DNA of 64,000 nucleotides from Aquilaria yunnanensis (GCA_039654915.1 CM077593.1:55124501-55188500), one strand, 5' to 3'. Counted from the first letter of the stretch, positions 42,968 through 55,673 are shown. The notes: a model not told the origin generated them from the sequence alone. Made by a program: numbers and translations.

Positions 42968-44400
42968 TTTGGCACCATCTATGGGAATTCACCCCCGTGT
43001 CGCTATTGTTGAGACTCAGCATTCAAAAGCCAAAGGACTCCCGATGTCCCAATTCGTGTTGGAGACTCAAGCAGTGACTAAACAGCCTGCAATGGAGACT
43101 TCCCCCTTAAAGGATTAACATCCTCTCACGATCACAATGGGTTTTCTACATGACTTTTAGCACTGTATCATGGCTGAAATGGTAGAAGAACTTGACCAAA
43201 AGGTGGTCACAAGCACCTTAAGAAAGGGCACCTTCTCCAGACGCCTGTCTAGAGAAAAGTCATAAGTCACCTCACCAGAGCTCTAGTAGTGGAAGCCCTC
43301 GTGATGAGTCCTCAATGGAGAACATACCATCTTGGGGATGATGCACTGTAGGAGCAAGGTCAAAACAGCCCAGGACCTATCATCAGTGGAGTTCATCATC
43401 AGATGAGAAGTCTTTATCCCCACATTAGCGAAGTTACTCTCCAAGTAGATGAAACTATTCTTTCCTCCTACTGGTTCGTAGGCAGTAAGGAGACCAGGGC
43501 ATTACTGTCCTGATGGAGAAGATCCTGGAGAGGTTGGGGAAGGTGGAAAAATAGGTCTCTCAAAAGCTTGTTTAGCCAAGGCTATCAGAGACCTTCATCA
43601 AATAGGAGTCCTTCTTTATCCATACCATTGTAGAGGTATAATGCCCAACGACTTTCAAGTACCATGTTTAGAGACATATGATGGGTGTAGCGACCCCCAG
43701 GCCCATTTGATGAAGTATAGGCAGAGCATGGTATTCCATATTGCTGATGATGCCACCCTATGCAAATGTTTCAAAGTCACTTTGTCAGGACCAATGACTG
43801 CATGGTATAACTCTCTAGCACCCAGAACCATAATGGATTTCTAGAAGTTGTCCACTTCCTTTACCTAGTAGTTCATTGGAAGTAGACAAATGGTGAAGAT
43901 GCCAGTCCAGATGTTTGAAAAAGCCCAAAAGAATGGGAGACCATTCAGGACTATGTCGAAAGGTCTAATTGAGAAACCTTTAGTGTGCCAAACTTTTGCC
44001 CCAAAATCTGAATCCTTGCTATGATCAGGAGACTATGGTGGGACTTATAAATCTTCTATAAGTTCTCCAAGGACCCCCTGACACCCCTAGAGAATTCTAC
44101 TAAAGGGTCGGGCACCACATGGTAGTCAAGGAGCTAAGATAAGTGGCCCAAATTTTGACCATAAACACTCCGAGGAGAGAATGAGGATTGTGATTCTGAA
44201 TAAAATCTGAACCGAAGTCCCAAGAAACACCCACCACCTCCGGTTGATATAATCCAAACAATCACGACTGGAATACCCTCAGTTTGAAGGAGAAGGAAAG
44301 CTTAGGAAATTATGGTGGTGGAATTCAATAACCCAATGAACAAGCTTGTTCAGAATGATGGGTCTACAGTGAAGTTTCTACACGACGACCCTCTCCTAAT
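42936..44400 (+). pseudogene. T4 gag, heavily decayed; start codon inside the LTR
   Basis: The start codon at 42936-42938 lies 31 bases before the LTR end and the frame MSYNEDTIGHHLAPSMGIHP runs through the primer site (TTTGGCACCATCTATGGGAA from 42968) to 43118. The capsid-like block is readable at 43641-43844 (DFQVPCLETYDGCSDPQAHL; TAWYNSLAPR). Beyond that, stops and frameshifts leave only short matches. Confidence 0.75.
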
Positions 44401-45960
44401 GATGGCAAGATAGCAAGCCAGGATGTCAAGAGGGAGCTCATTGATGATTGCTCAAATGCCGACATTTTGTTGTCCTATTTGGTGCCAAACTTTGGTATGT
44501 CCAAGGGTGATCTTAAATCCGTTGCCTCAACTACGTTCGATGTTAGTACCTAAAAACTCCCAGTACTTTGGTGGATTGATCTACCCTTGATGCTAAAGGG
44601 TAGCTCAGTGCAGGCCAAGGAAGAACTCTTTGCTTCCACTATGATAAGGCTCAGAGTCATAGCTGTCCCATCTTCATATAATGCCATCCTTGGAATGCAG
44701 ACATAGGGCAATCTTCATATTCCTCCAGATGTGAAATACTTGACTGTCACATTTGGTATGAAGGAGGGTGGCACAGAAATACACATTGATCAAGCCAAAG
44801 TAAGAAAAGCTTTTGTCAAAGCAAGATAGAGCTTGGTGAAAGTTCACATTGAGACCTCGGCCGAGAATAGCGTATCAAGCAAAGACGAGATAGAGACTGA
44901 AAAAAGTGATCTTCAAAAAATAAAAACAGAGGACGTCAAACTTGTCCCTGGCCGAAGTACCTAAGCAAGGAAAAAGCTAGCTGAAGGTGACAAGGAAAAG
45001 CTTGCATGCCTTCTATTAATGAGCAATTATCTATTTGCTTACTCTCTGAAGGATATGCTTGGAGTAGACTCAAGTATAATTCAATGCTGTGTTAAAGTAA
45101 GCCCATAGGTGAAGCCTGTTCAATTGAAAAAGTGTAGCCTCTCGGTGGACAAGAACAATTTCATTAAAAATGAATTCGAATGACTAACGGAGGCTGGAAG
45201 AATAAGGGAGGTCAAGTACCCCCGAATGGCTTGGCAACGTTGTTGTTGCCACCAAGGAAGGGAGCAATAAACTCCAAATGTGAATCGACTTCCGAAATAT
45301 AAATGATACCTGTCCAAATGACTCATACCCTCTGCTACCAATAGACCAATTTGTAGGCTCCACTGCCGAATATGGTCTACTTAGCTTCCTTGATGCTTTT
45401 AGTGAATACCACCAAATTCAGATGGATCCCTAAGATGAGCAAAAAACCTTATTCATTACCAAAATTGGGACCTACTGTTACGTCAAAATGCCATTAGGCC
45501 TTAAAAATATAGGTACCATATACCGAAGGCTAATGAACAAGGTATTCAGCTCCTAGATTAGGAGAAATATGGAAGTGTATGTAGATTATATGATATTTAA
45601 GAGTAAAGAACCTAGTAGTCATATCATAGACTTGGTGGTAACATTCTACCACGACCACGAAAAATGTGATTGGGGTGAGTGCTGGCGAATTCATCAGGTT
45701 TATGGTATCCAAAAGACCTATTGATACCAACCCAGAAAAGGTTAATGCTCTACTAAGATTCTGAACTCCCATCATGACCAAGGATGTACAGAGGCTTATG
45801 GGGTGAATTACGGTCCTCAACATATTAATCTCCAGATATGGAGATCAGTGCTGACCATTCTTTATAGTGCTCACCAAAGCAGCAAAAAATGAAGGCAACT
45901 TCAGTTCTAAGGTACATCCTTGGAATGAAGATTGCCAAATAGCTTCGAATAAACTCAAGA
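44401..45960 (+). pseudogene. T4 protease and reverse transcriptase, heavily decayed
   Basis: The protease site reads DDCSNADILL near 44446-44475 (Gly replaced by Cys) and SSYNAILGMQT near 44671-44703. Reverse transcriptase remnants include LFAYSLKDMLGVD-like sequence near 45028, a CIDFRN-like block near 45280, and EVYVDYMIFKSK at 45572-45610, where YVDD has become YVDY (45578-45589). Several frameshifts occur. Confidence 0.75.
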
Positions 45961-46862
45961 GCTATTTAACCAATCTGCCGACATTTTGGTAACCACTAGA
46001 AGGAGAACCTCTCATCCTCTACCTCGCTGTCAGTAACAAAGCAGTAAGTTTGGTACTAGTAAGGAAATAGGGAGGAAAGCAATGGCTGGTGTACTATGTA
46101 AGCAAGTCCCTGCATGGTGCCAAAGTTAGGTACCCTCTACTGCAAAAGCCCATCTATGGCCTCGTACAGGCAAGCAAGAGACTTCTGCCTTATTTCCAAG
46201 GACATCCCATCACAATGTTAAGTAACTTACCTCTCCGAGATGTCATGAGGAAAATAGACCACTAGGGATAATTGCCAAAGTGGTGCATCGAGCTCGGTGA
46301 GTTCAATATCACTTACAACTCATGGAAGGCAACAAAAGCCCAAGAATTGGCTGTTTTCATTATTGAGGTGCCTAAAGCTGAAGGTACTCCAGAAGACCTT
46401 GGAGATGACAAACCTGAGCAGACGTCGTTCATTGATGGTGGCTCAGGATCGGAACACCAAGGGGCCGGAGTAATTCTCCGTAAGCCCAATGGTATGGAAG
46501 CTGTGAAGGACATCAATTGGGGTTCAATATCACCAATAATGCTGCTGAATATGAAGCCCTCATAGCAAGCTTGTGACTGGAAAAAAGAGTTGGTGTGAGA
46601 AATCTGAAGGCCCACAGTGATTTTCAGTTGGCGGTCTGGCAGATGACTGGGGATTATGGTGCGAAAGATCCGAACTTGGAAAAATACCACAATTTAGTAA
46701 AAGGGCTTATCCAATAATTTGACAGGTTATAGATAGAAAATATACCCCGATGAGATAATGTGGAATTGGATACTTTGGCCAAATCAAAAGTGTTCACTGA
46801 AGTACTGGATCAATCAAGCACAGCAATAATGGCTATCACAAGCTCAGACAAAGGATGGAAGG
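45961..46862 (+). pseudogene. T4 RNase H and archaeal-type RNase H, decayed and interrupted
   Basis: WLVYYVSKSLHGAKVRYPLL is near 46087-46145. Then comes the open stretch 46272-46565 with PKWCIELGEFNITYNSWKAT and the second RNase H start TSFIDGGSGSEHQGAGVILR, then SDFQLAVWQM-type sequence near 46620. A minus K LTR interrupts it at 46863; the rest of T4 (integrase, antisense gene, 3' LTR) is not in the window. Confidence 0.78.
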
Positions 46863-48279
46863 TGTTACCCACTCTAGGGTAATCCAGTTATGGTCATCAG
46901 AGCAACACCCCTAGTGTACATACTCAAGTGACTCTTTTGAGAACAATGTAAATACATGTATATTGGTCTAACCATAACACACATATTCACATATATGAAC
47001 ACTATGGCAGCTAAGAAGGAAAACACTAGCACAAGTCTTAGTTTTGGCTTCCACAGATTAAGCATTCTTACTAGGTTCAACAATTTCAGCCAATGCACCC
47101 AAACTTCCTCTAATAAACTGTATCATTCTAGCCATGTAACTCCCTGTTTTCTTCACTCCATTATCAATTAGAGGTTTAGAGCAAACCAAGAAATTTTTTT
47201 TTACATCAACAGCCCACCAATGGACGAAGTTATGGATTTTTGAAGTTGGTTACAAAATTCTGACCAAATGAACAGTATCTTTGCCAATTTTGCAACGATA
47301 TAACTTTGGCTACAGGGCCCTAAATCCAGAAATTCAAAATCCCAGTTAAACTTCTAGATATGCAGCTTAGAGTGCATTTGGTCAAAATTTTGCCCATACA
47401 AAATTTTATAAGCATGCAAACACTTCATTCACAAGGGGTAAACGATCAAGGCTATTCCATACATGTCCAAGACAGCTAGGAATTACATTCCCTTATAGCT
47501 AGCATCCTTACATAGCCAATACCAAAATTTACAAACAAGCAGCCAATATTGCACACTTAGGCAGCCTTTGCATAGCATCCTCATACATAGCAAAACAGCC
47601 CACAAATGTTCACATACATTGTCCAAACTTGACATGCATTACATGTACATGAATCCATGCACTACATAATGTTCTTAAACTAGCTAAATATGCACCCTAA
47701 GTTACAAGAGTGCCTGAGACATAATGGACCCCAGAAACAAGATGTTGGACAACTGCTGCATAACACAATAAGCACCATTACTAAAAATACCAAATGTGCT
47801 CCTTAAATCACCAAAATTTCCATATCATAACTAGACACATGGAAGTTGATATAATTGAAATTTCAAATAAAAAATCAAATGATAAAGGTCTATTTAAATG
47901 TGATCTTTCTATTGGACCTGAAATAGACAGAAAAGGGGTAAGTTTCTTGAATGAAACTTAGTAAGGGCTTATCAATAAAATCTTCAAACTCCAGTCATAT
48001 ATGTGAAATCCAAAGACACTAAAACACAAAAGTGTAGGACAAACAAACAAACACAACCATCCAAATGCACAAACAACACAACAACAAACAAATCTAATGC
48101 TGGCAGAAATAAACACGTTAGGGTTAGTTCATAAACAATCCAATAAAAATTATGTAATCAACATGGCATCCATCCTCAAGCTAATGCTTTGCCTTATGAG
48201 ATTAATTGAACTTAGTTAGTACTAACTTAGGCTCTAGAAACCCCTATAAACACTGCCATCTTAGTGCATGAAAAATAGT
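46863..48279 (-). mobile_element. Family K LTR fragment, L7, minus orientation
   Basis: The left end TGTTACCC is the complete 3' terminus of the LTR (minus strand GGGTAACA). It matches the L2 subfamily. It lacks about 50 bp just inside that end that the other K LTRs have. It is cut at 48279 by T5, so only the 3' half of the LTR is present. Left flank is GAAGG (46858-46862). Confidence 0.83.
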
Positions 48280-49089
48280 TGATGCCCATCGACATTTCCT
48301 TTGTGTGTCATGGTGAAGGCGGCAGGGGCTTATGGAAATGAAGAAAGGTCGAGACGAACGTACTTTGAGAAGATCACCTGAAAGTCACAGGAAGCAAGGG
48401 ATAGGAGGTCCCTGGAGTGTTTTTCCGGGGAGGAGCCTCTGACGCCCAAGTGAGTATTTTGGAGGTAATCCGATGATTTTTAGAGTAAAGGAGTATCTTA
48501 TCTAAAGTAATGTCCCCCCCTTTACCTGGAATAATTACCGAGTACTTATGGAGGGGCGAATAGTAATAGTTCTTCTCGTTTGGCCGGCCCAGATCATGGC
48601 ACGTGTTCGGCGGGATGCGTTCCACATCTTTTGGACAACAGGGGAGTCCTAGCAGGGCATGGGCCTCTGGGCTAGCAGTCTAGTCAACCCGAGAGTGACG
48701 TGCTAGAGTGTCCCTGCAAACGGCATGTCAGGGTATGGCCGGGGTGGATTATCGGGGATGTGTCATAGGCTCCTTAAATGCTTATGCCGTATTGCCGAGG
48801 TCCCCTTTGGGTAGAGGAGACCTCTTCGGAGAACATGTCCTCCGAGGTCACTTTAGAATCGCAGGAGTATATTTCCCGAGGGTGGCTTTTCTCGGAGGCA
48901 CCCCCACTTCCGAGAATGGCTTACTCATTCTCCCGAGGTTGGTACTATTGTTTCCCGGAATGGAGAAATGCCAAGGTTGGATTTTACGAGGTCAGCCATC
49001 CTTCTTTCCGTGGCAGGTGGCTTCCCTTCTGAGGTTGGTGCTTCATCCGAGCCAGTGGGTTCGGAGGGTGATGGGCACCTTGGCTATCA
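48280..49089 (-). repeat. T5 3' LTR
   Basis: 810 bp. It starts (minus strand) TGATAGCCAAGGTGCCCATC at 49089 and ends GGGCATCA at 48280. The in-LTR ATG is at 48311-48309, 31 bases from the end, reading MTHKGNVDGH. The purine tract GGAGGGGGCATG abuts it at 49090-49101. Confidence 0.88.
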
Positions 49090-49526
49090 CATGCCCCCTC
49101 CTGGGAAATCGAACCGGAGACTTTGACTTTATGCTTTCGGGAAGGCTTCTTTACCGAACTCGTGGTTGGAGCTCTACTCAAGAAGTTGCTCTTTTTCAAA
49201 AGGCGTTACTTCATAGCCCAGGTACCCTTCTTTCTGTGACCTCAAGGCGCGTGCAGCTTTTGCTTTTGCTTTCTTTTGCTGCAGGTTCGTGAACCGTCGT
49301 TTCCTTTGGTCAAACATGTCAGTTATGGATAAGCGTGCCTGGGTTTTCACGATGTCAGAGGAGCGTGCCCTAGTCCTTCGTGTTGGATGACACATGGCTG
49401 CTAGTGGATGGCGGGATAGTTATGCCGATGATACTAATTGCGTCTCTTCGCCTTTAAGGAGTAATAATGAGTATGTTGCGCTTCCAAGGGATAATAATGA
49501 CAACGTTTCACTTACCCTCTTTGGTC

Positions 49527-49534
49527 TATATAAG
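49527..49534 (+). promoter_or_regulatory. TATA box of the T5 antisense gene
   Basis: TATATAAG within GGTCTATATAAGCGCC, 268 bases before the presumed start codon at 49802. It is equivalent to 5814-5820 in T1. The flanking 49102-49526 is non-coding upstream region with partial similarity to T1. Confidence 0.65.
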
Positions 49535-49801
49535 CGCCTTTCGCCTCATTTTTTCCCTCACTCTTTGCTTTTACTCTCATCTGTTCCAGAGCCTTCTCTT
49601 GTCTTTCTCCTTTTTTCTGGCAGTGGTTTTTGCGGCGGAGTGATTTCAATTTTTGGGGCGGCGTTCAGTAATTTCAGCAAGACTTTTGGTAGGTGCTCCC
49701 TCCTGTAATTTTTTTGTCTCTTCTTTCTTTCGAGGTCATTTTTCCTAGGTCTCTTTGTTTCCTTACCTTTTCAGAGTCATCCTTCTTTTCTTTTGTGAAA
49801 A

Positions 49802-52215
49802 ATGTCTGATCCGACCCCGTTGCTAACTGTCCGACCTCTCCCCAAGAGCTTTCTTCCCCTCGAATCTCATCCTTGTACTAGCACTCTAGAGAAGGTGAGG
49901 AAGTGGATGGCAAAGTATTACCTTCCTTCTTATCTCGTCCCGAGGTTGCCCATCCCGGGCACCTACGGCTTTATGTCAGGTTGGCATGAGGTTACCATTT
50001 ACCGAGCTCAATTGAAAGCTGGTATTCGGTACCCTCCTCACCGCGTAATCTGTGAATTTTGAAAATTCCATGGGATCGCCGTGAACCAAGTTCCCCCAAA
50101 TTCTTACTCCTACTTCAATTCTTTTGTCTACATGTGTGGGGTGTTTAAGGTAAAGACCCACTTTCTTTTCATCATGTAGTACTACAAACTCCACCCGGTC
50201 CCGAAGGGCGGCTTTTATTTCCTGCTTCCCCGAGCATCCAGGAGCAAAAAGTTTACCTTCACCTTCGACAACAAGGACAGCTGGCGGGGGTGGCAGCAGA
50301 AGTTTTTCTTCCTACCGGTCCCCGAGCTTTGGCATCATGTCCCCACCAAGATGGGCTTCGGGGACCCTGAAGATGGACGTCGTTGACCCCTGGAAACTCC
50401 TGACTTTGGAGCTGGTTGTTGAGTTTGATCAACTTCGTAGGCTCATCCGGGCCGTGGCAGACTGGGACCCCAAGGTCCGTCCGCGTTCATTTTACCCTTT
50501 TCCCATCAAGTGGGACCTTATGACCGAGGAGGTCCTTCGGGAGATGGGAGTAGTGAACGCGCACAAGAGTGATCCCGGGATGCCTGTGCCCGTTGTTCCA
50601 GGAAAAAAGGCTTGGATAGTCATGCTCCTTCGGGGTGAGATCACATATGAGTATTTTGCCGAGAGTAAGTCTCTTTCCTGGTTTTGATACCTTTTTTCCT
50701 TTTGGACTTACGCTGATACATTTTCCTTTTGCAGAGATGGGTGATCAATCCTCGGCCAGGCCGAGAGAGGGGAGCAAACGCGCAAGAAGGCACCTGCTAA
50801 GAGGAAGAAGTTGATCGGCAGTGGGGCTTCTAGGTCTAAGAAGGCTAGGGCTGGTACTCCCCATCCTGAAGTTGTTGTGGAGGTGCAGGATCAATCCCCT
50901 ACTCTTCCTTCAACACCGGCGGACCTTCCTTCGGACCCTGCCCTTCTTGGGGCAACACTAAGCCCCATTCTTCCCACTGAGCCTTCTTCCGCAGAAAGAC
51001 CTGCTCAGGAACTTGAAGAGAGCAGAAGAAGGAAGGGGAGGAACATTCCCGGTGAAGTCCGAGAATGAAGATGACGTCGCCGAAGTTCTACCAGGTTGGT
51101 TCCTTAGCCATTCTCCTACGACCTTAGTATTTTTCGTATCTATGATTTTTTGGATGAATGGCTAAGGGATGATGTACTGACAGAACTTTGACATAAACTT
51201 GCAGAGGATATACTTGCGGTGCCCTGGATGGACGCTCACGCCCGGTGAAGGGCTCTTTGGGACAAGTGGATCCCTCTCGGCAAGGTGCCGAGGGAGCCCT
51301 TCTGGACGTTAACAGAGGACATGAACTTGTTCTCTGAGGATAGCCAATTGATGGCTCCTCAAAGGGCAACGGGGGTGATGACAGGGGCCACCTTTCAGTT
51401 GCTCATTACCGAATCTCCCAACGAGGAGCTCCTCGTGGCAAGGATGACCGAGCACGCCGCCTAGGTAGTTCTCTCCCCATTGTTTACTTAGAGATTTTCC
51501 TTCTAAGTTTCCATCATTCTTTTGATACTCATTCGGGGCCGTCTTTTCTGTAGCTTTCGGCATACAATGGGTATTTCCGCACTTGGGCGTCGAAGCAAAT
51601 AGCAGCCCGTTCTCGGTCCGAAGATTCTTTGAGCAAAATGAAGGAGGTTTGCGCCAGGCATGTCCTCAAATATGATGAGCTCAAGATTGTGAAGGAGGAC
51701 GTTGTCAATCTCTGGGCCGAACTCGTGACGAGCAAGCAGGAACTTCTTCTTGATTTCGCAGCCAAGGTGGAGGACCTCGGCTCAAAGTGTGCCGTTCTTT
51801 CTTCAGGGAATGAGGCTCTTCGAAAGGTGAGAACCTGACGAAGGTGCTCGCTTTGAATGTCGAGCTCGACGCTAAGGTTGAATCTCTAAAGAAGTGGGCC
51901 AAGAGCAAGAGAAAGAAGAAGCTGGAGGAGAAGATTGCCAAGCTTTGGACCAAACTGGATGCTCTTAGTGCCGAAAAGGACAAGTCTGAGCGAATGGCAA
52001 AGGTGGCTTTCTAAGATGGCAAAGGACAAGTCCTTGCTCGGCATCCTGGGCTCGACCTTTCCTACCTGTCAGCATTGGATTTTCCCGAGGGGCCCTAGGA
52101 GGTATGGTGAAAGCCAGATTTTCTCAATCTTCCTCCAGCTAAGCCGGTGCCTCCGACTGAGCCTAATGATGATAATGATGATGATGAGACATCGAATGTC
52201 CCTACTCAGCCATAG
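49802..52215 (+). pseudogene. Antisense spliced ORF of T5 ('putative gypsy-type transposon' protein), damaged
   Basis: Start MSDPTPLLTVRPLPKSFLPL; the ATG sits at the same place as in T1. The conserved domain runs KFHGIAVNQVPPNSYSYFNS ... YKLHPVPKGGFYFLLP ... VVDPWKLLTL ... IRAVADWDPKVRPRSFYPFP. Three introns match T1 in place and size: 50665-50734 (GTAAGT...TTTTGCAG), 51095-51204 (GTTGGT...TTGCAG) and 51465-51553 (GTAGTT...TCTGTAG). Exon 2 is basic and Pro-rich. Exon 3 has EDMNLFS once. Exon 4 is a coiled-coil-prone Lys/Glu-rich region ending with an acidic DDNDDDE run near 52163-52184. Damage: stops near 50060, 50178, 51247, 51837, 52012 and 52098, and a frameshift near 50340. Function is unknown; no catalytic motif is visible. 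Confidence 0.77.
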
Positions 52216-52273
52216 GCTTCTTCTCATTCTCTTGTACTCTGCTTGCTTGTACATCTTTGCGTTAGAATTTTTT

Positions 52274-52279
52274 AATAAA
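52274..52279 (+). terminator. Polyadenylation signal of the T5 antisense ORF
   Basis: Canonical AATAAA about 60 bases after the stop codon at 52213-52215, preceded by T-rich sequence. Confidence 0.6.
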
Positions 52280-52315
52280 GATTCTTTCTCCAATTTCCAT
52301 TCGTTCTTCTGAATA

Positions 52316-52584
52316 GGATTCTTCAGAAGTAATTCTAAGCACGCATTTTCGGTGAATTGTCTGTACTTACTTATTCGGGAAGAGTAGTTTTAGACTTTTT
52401 CCAAACTCCGCTGAGTTTCTACTCCATCCAGGAGTTAGTTCCAAAAGGAGAACCATTAAGGAACTATGGTGACAACATTCGGCATGTGTCTTTATTGACG
52501 ACTGCAGGGAAGAGTAACTACAATCTTTCTGAAAAAAGTTCTAAGTATAGAATTTCTTTAGGGCATCCGAATGCCAGGTATTTT
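52316..52584. other. T5 spacer between antisense gene and integrase
   Basis: Non-coding. The last 30 bp resemble T1 around 11700-11730 and mark the 3' end of the polyprotein region. Here transcripts from the two strands would converge. Confidence 0.45.
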
Positions 52585-53700
52585 TCAGTTCTCCCCTTTC
52601 GGTGTCGTCGAGATTGTATACTCCCTTTCGGACCTCATCCAGGACCACGTAAGGTCATTTCCAATTTGGCTGAAGTACCCTGTGGGACGGTTTTCGGGGT
52701 TCAAACTCAACCTTACGGAGGACAAGGTCTCCTTTCCTTCTTTCTTTAGGCCTAGCATGAAAGATTGCGCTGTGGCCACTCTTTCCTGAAAGGCCTTTCT
52801 TCTGAGGTCGACCATCTCTCTATGCTCATCTACTAGGTCGAGCTTAGTTCTTAACCCGAGGTCATTTCCTCCTTCGTCAAACACCTGTATTCTAATTGAT
52901 GGCCGCACTACCTCCATAGGGATAATAGCCTCTGTGCCGAAGACAAGCGAAAAAGGTGTTTCACCCATTGCTCTTCGAGGCGTTGTCCGATAGCTCCACA
53001 GCACACTAGGAAGTTCTTCTGGCCATTTTCCCTTTGCTTCCCCCAATCTCTTTTTCAGACCATCTTTTATGGTCCTGTTAGACACCTCTACTTGTCCTTT
53101 GCTCTGGGGATGAGCTACGGGGGTGAAGTGCATCTTTATTCCGAGGTTGGTGATGAATTCCTGGAACCCTTTGTCAATAAACTGGGAACCATTATCGGCA
53201 ACTATCAGCCTCGGTATGCCAAACATTCATATAATTCCTTTCCAGACAATTTTTTGTATATCCTTTGCTGTGATAATTACTAGGGGCTCTACCTCTACCC
53301 ACTTGGTGAAGTAGTCTACTGCGACCACGCAGAATTTCATTCCTCTGGGTGCTGTCGGGAGTGGGCCGATGAGGTCAAGCCCCCATACTGCAAAGGGACA
53401 GGGGTAGTCAATCGAGTTTATTAGTTTCAAGGGCAATCTTTGAACTTTTGCGTGTCTCTGGCAACTGTCACATTTTTGGACGAACTGTCTTGCGTCCTTT
53501 CTTAACATGGGCCAAAAATACCCTTGGTGAAGTATCACTACTGCCAAGGCATCAGTCCCGATGTGGGCACCGCAGATTCCCTCGTGGACTTCCTCGAGAA
53601 TTGCCCGAGTGTCCTTTTTGCCAATACATCTTTGCAATGGACTTGCATATCCCTATCGATATAGTTCTTCCCCTATCAAGAAGTATCGTCCGGAACGTCT
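52585..53700 (-). pseudogene. T5 integrase, nearly intact
   Basis: One frame from 53637 to 52585, broken by a single stop at 53227-53229 (TGA where T1 has a Cys codon). Zinc region: HEGICGAHIG ... CDSCQRHAKVQRLP. Catalytic residues lie in DYFTKWVEVEPL (about 53330), ADNGSQFIDKG (about 53203) and the Glu of GQVEVSNRTIKDGLKKRL (about 53085). The C-terminal part continues through GTEAIIPMEVVRPSIRIQVF. It shows the DDE arrangement with no catalytic change, unlike the T1 and T3 copies. The N-terminal end (53638-53700) carries a stop. Confidence 0.85.
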
Positions 53701-54600
53701 TCGCACTTTTTCCGCTTCACGAGGGTCTTGGGGAAGCTCCGAGGTTGTAAGATACCTCTTTATAGGATTTTCCCATCCTTCCTCCGAGGTTGTTGTGCTC
53801 ATTACCGCAATGCTGGGGTGACTCAATATTTCGGGGAAGTTTTTTGACTTCGCTAGACTATCTACCTCGGTCGTCGAGGCACATTTTCAATATGCACTGC
53901 GTCGAATTCCCGGATGAGCTTTGACATGAGCTCGTGGTATTTTGCCAAAGTTGGATCTTTTGCACTGTAGGCCCCTGCCATCTGTCAGACCACCAGCTCA
54001 GAATCACTATAGGCTTTCAAGTTTCTCACACCAATCTTTCTAGCAAGGCGCAACCATGCTATGAGAGCTTCGTACTCTGCCGCGTTGTTGGTGACACTAA
54101 ACCCAAATTTCATGGCTTTCATTACTTCCATGCCTTCGGGGCCACGAATGACTACCCTAGCTCCCTGGTGTTCAGAGCTAGAGGGCCCGTCTACAAACAG
54201 AGTCCATTCTGGCTCACTTTTTCCAAGGTGAAACTAATCATTCTCGATGAAAGGTACTTCAGCTATGAAGTCTACCAGGGCTTGCGCTTTTATTGCTTTC
54301 CTTGGTTCGTAAGTGATATCATACTCACCGAGCTCTATGCACCATTTGGAAAGCCTTCCCGAATGGTCTGCCCTCTTCATGAAATCCCGAAGGGGTAGAT
54401 TACTTCGGACAATGATGGGATGAGCCTGAAAATATGGACGCAGTCTCCTACTTGCTAGTACTAAGGCATAGATAGCTTTTTGTAGTAAAGGGTACCTGAC
54501 TTCGGCTCTATGTAGAGATTTGCTCACGTAATAGACTGGCCATTGCACCGCTCCTTCTTCCTTTACAAGGACCGAGCTCAGTGCTTTTTCAGCAACAATA
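53701..54600 (-). pseudogene. T5 RNase H and archaeal-type RNase H, damaged
   Basis: RNase H: SSVLVKEEGAVQWPVYYVSK, YALVLASRRLRPYFQAHPII and RLSKWCIELGEYDITYEPRK (about 54580-54270). Second RNase H: WTLFVDGPSSSEHQGARVVI (about 54215-54155) and NNAAEYEALIAWLRLARKIG (about 54085-54030), then YSDSELVV; the VDG, E and SDS positions expected of the catalytic site are kept. A stop near 54234 separates the two and another region near 53850-53960 is frameshifted. Confidence 0.83.
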
Positions 54601-55673
54601 AGGTATAGCACAAGGTGTTCTCCCTCTCGAGGTTGCCGAAGAATGGGTAGTCGGGCCAGATAAACTTTGAGTTCTTCCCAGGCCTTTTGGCAATCCTTGT
54701 TCCAAGGATGATCATTGTTTTTGAGGTTGCCACTATTTTTTGCTGCCTTAGTGAGTACCTTAAAGAATGCTTGGCAGCGATCTCCAAACCTGGAGATGAA
54801 CCTGCTAAGGGAGGTTATTCTGCCCGCAAGCCTTTTCACATCTTTTGTTGTGACAGGAGTTCAGAATTTAAGTAGAGCTTTGACTTTTTCTAGGTTGGCA
54901 TCAATACCCCTTTCCAATACCATAAATCTGAGGAACTTGCCAGAACTTACGCCGAAGACATACTTCTCGGGATTGAGCCAAATTCCGAATGCTCTAAGTT
55001 GGTGGAAAGTTTCCTCCAAGTCGGCAATGTGGCTGCTAGGCAATCTGCTTTTGACTATCATGTCATCCACATAGACTTCCATGTTTCTCCCTATTTGACT
55101 GCTGAAGACCTTGTTCATCAGCCTCTGGTAGGTAGCTCCTGCATTTTGAAGCCCGAAGGCCATTCTGACGTAACAATACGTACCGACTTTGGTGATGAAG
55201 GCAGTTTTTTCCTCGTCCTCGGGATTCAGCCTAACTTGGTGATACCCACTGAAAGCATCGAGGAAGCTTAGGAGTCCATATTCAGCGGTTGAGTCCACCA
55301 GTTGATCTATCGGCGGGAGAGGATATGAATCTTTAGGACAAGCATCATTTACATTTTGGAAGTCGATCCACATTTAGAGCTTGTCGCTCCCTTCTTTCGT
55401 GGCGATGACTACATTGCTTAGCCATTCGGGGTATTTGACTTCCCTAATTACACCTGCATCTAACAGGTGTTGGACTTCGGTTTTGATGAAGTTGTTTTTG
55501 TGCGCCGAGAGGCTTCGCTTCTTTTGGCGAAACGGTTTTGCCTCTAGATTTACTTTGAGGCTATGCTTTATTATGCGAGGGTCTACCCCAGGCATGTCTT
55601 TTGGCAAGTAGGCGAATAGATCTTTATTCATTGGTAGGAAGGATACAAGCTTTTCCTTGTCTCCTTTGGCCAA
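54601..55673 (-). pseudogene. T5 reverse transcriptase, one stop and one frame change
   Basis: SLSAHKNNFIKTEVQHLLDA (about 55520-55460), then a TAA at 55376-55374 in place of the Arg codon of LRMCIDF, then IDFQNVNDACPKDSYPLPPI, FITKVGTYCYVRMAFGLQNA and NMEVYVDDMIVKSR with intact YVDD (about 55073-55062). The connection region missing from T1 is present here (RLAGRITSLSRFISRFGDRC; KDCQKAWEELKVYLARLPIL, to about 54640). The frame changes near 54850. Confidence 0.86.

Noticed and set aside
48708..49292. 194-codon plus-strand frame over the T5 3' LTR and polypurine tract
   Set aside because: It crosses LTR, purine tract and upstream region, is not conserved in T1 or T6, and has no recognisable domain.
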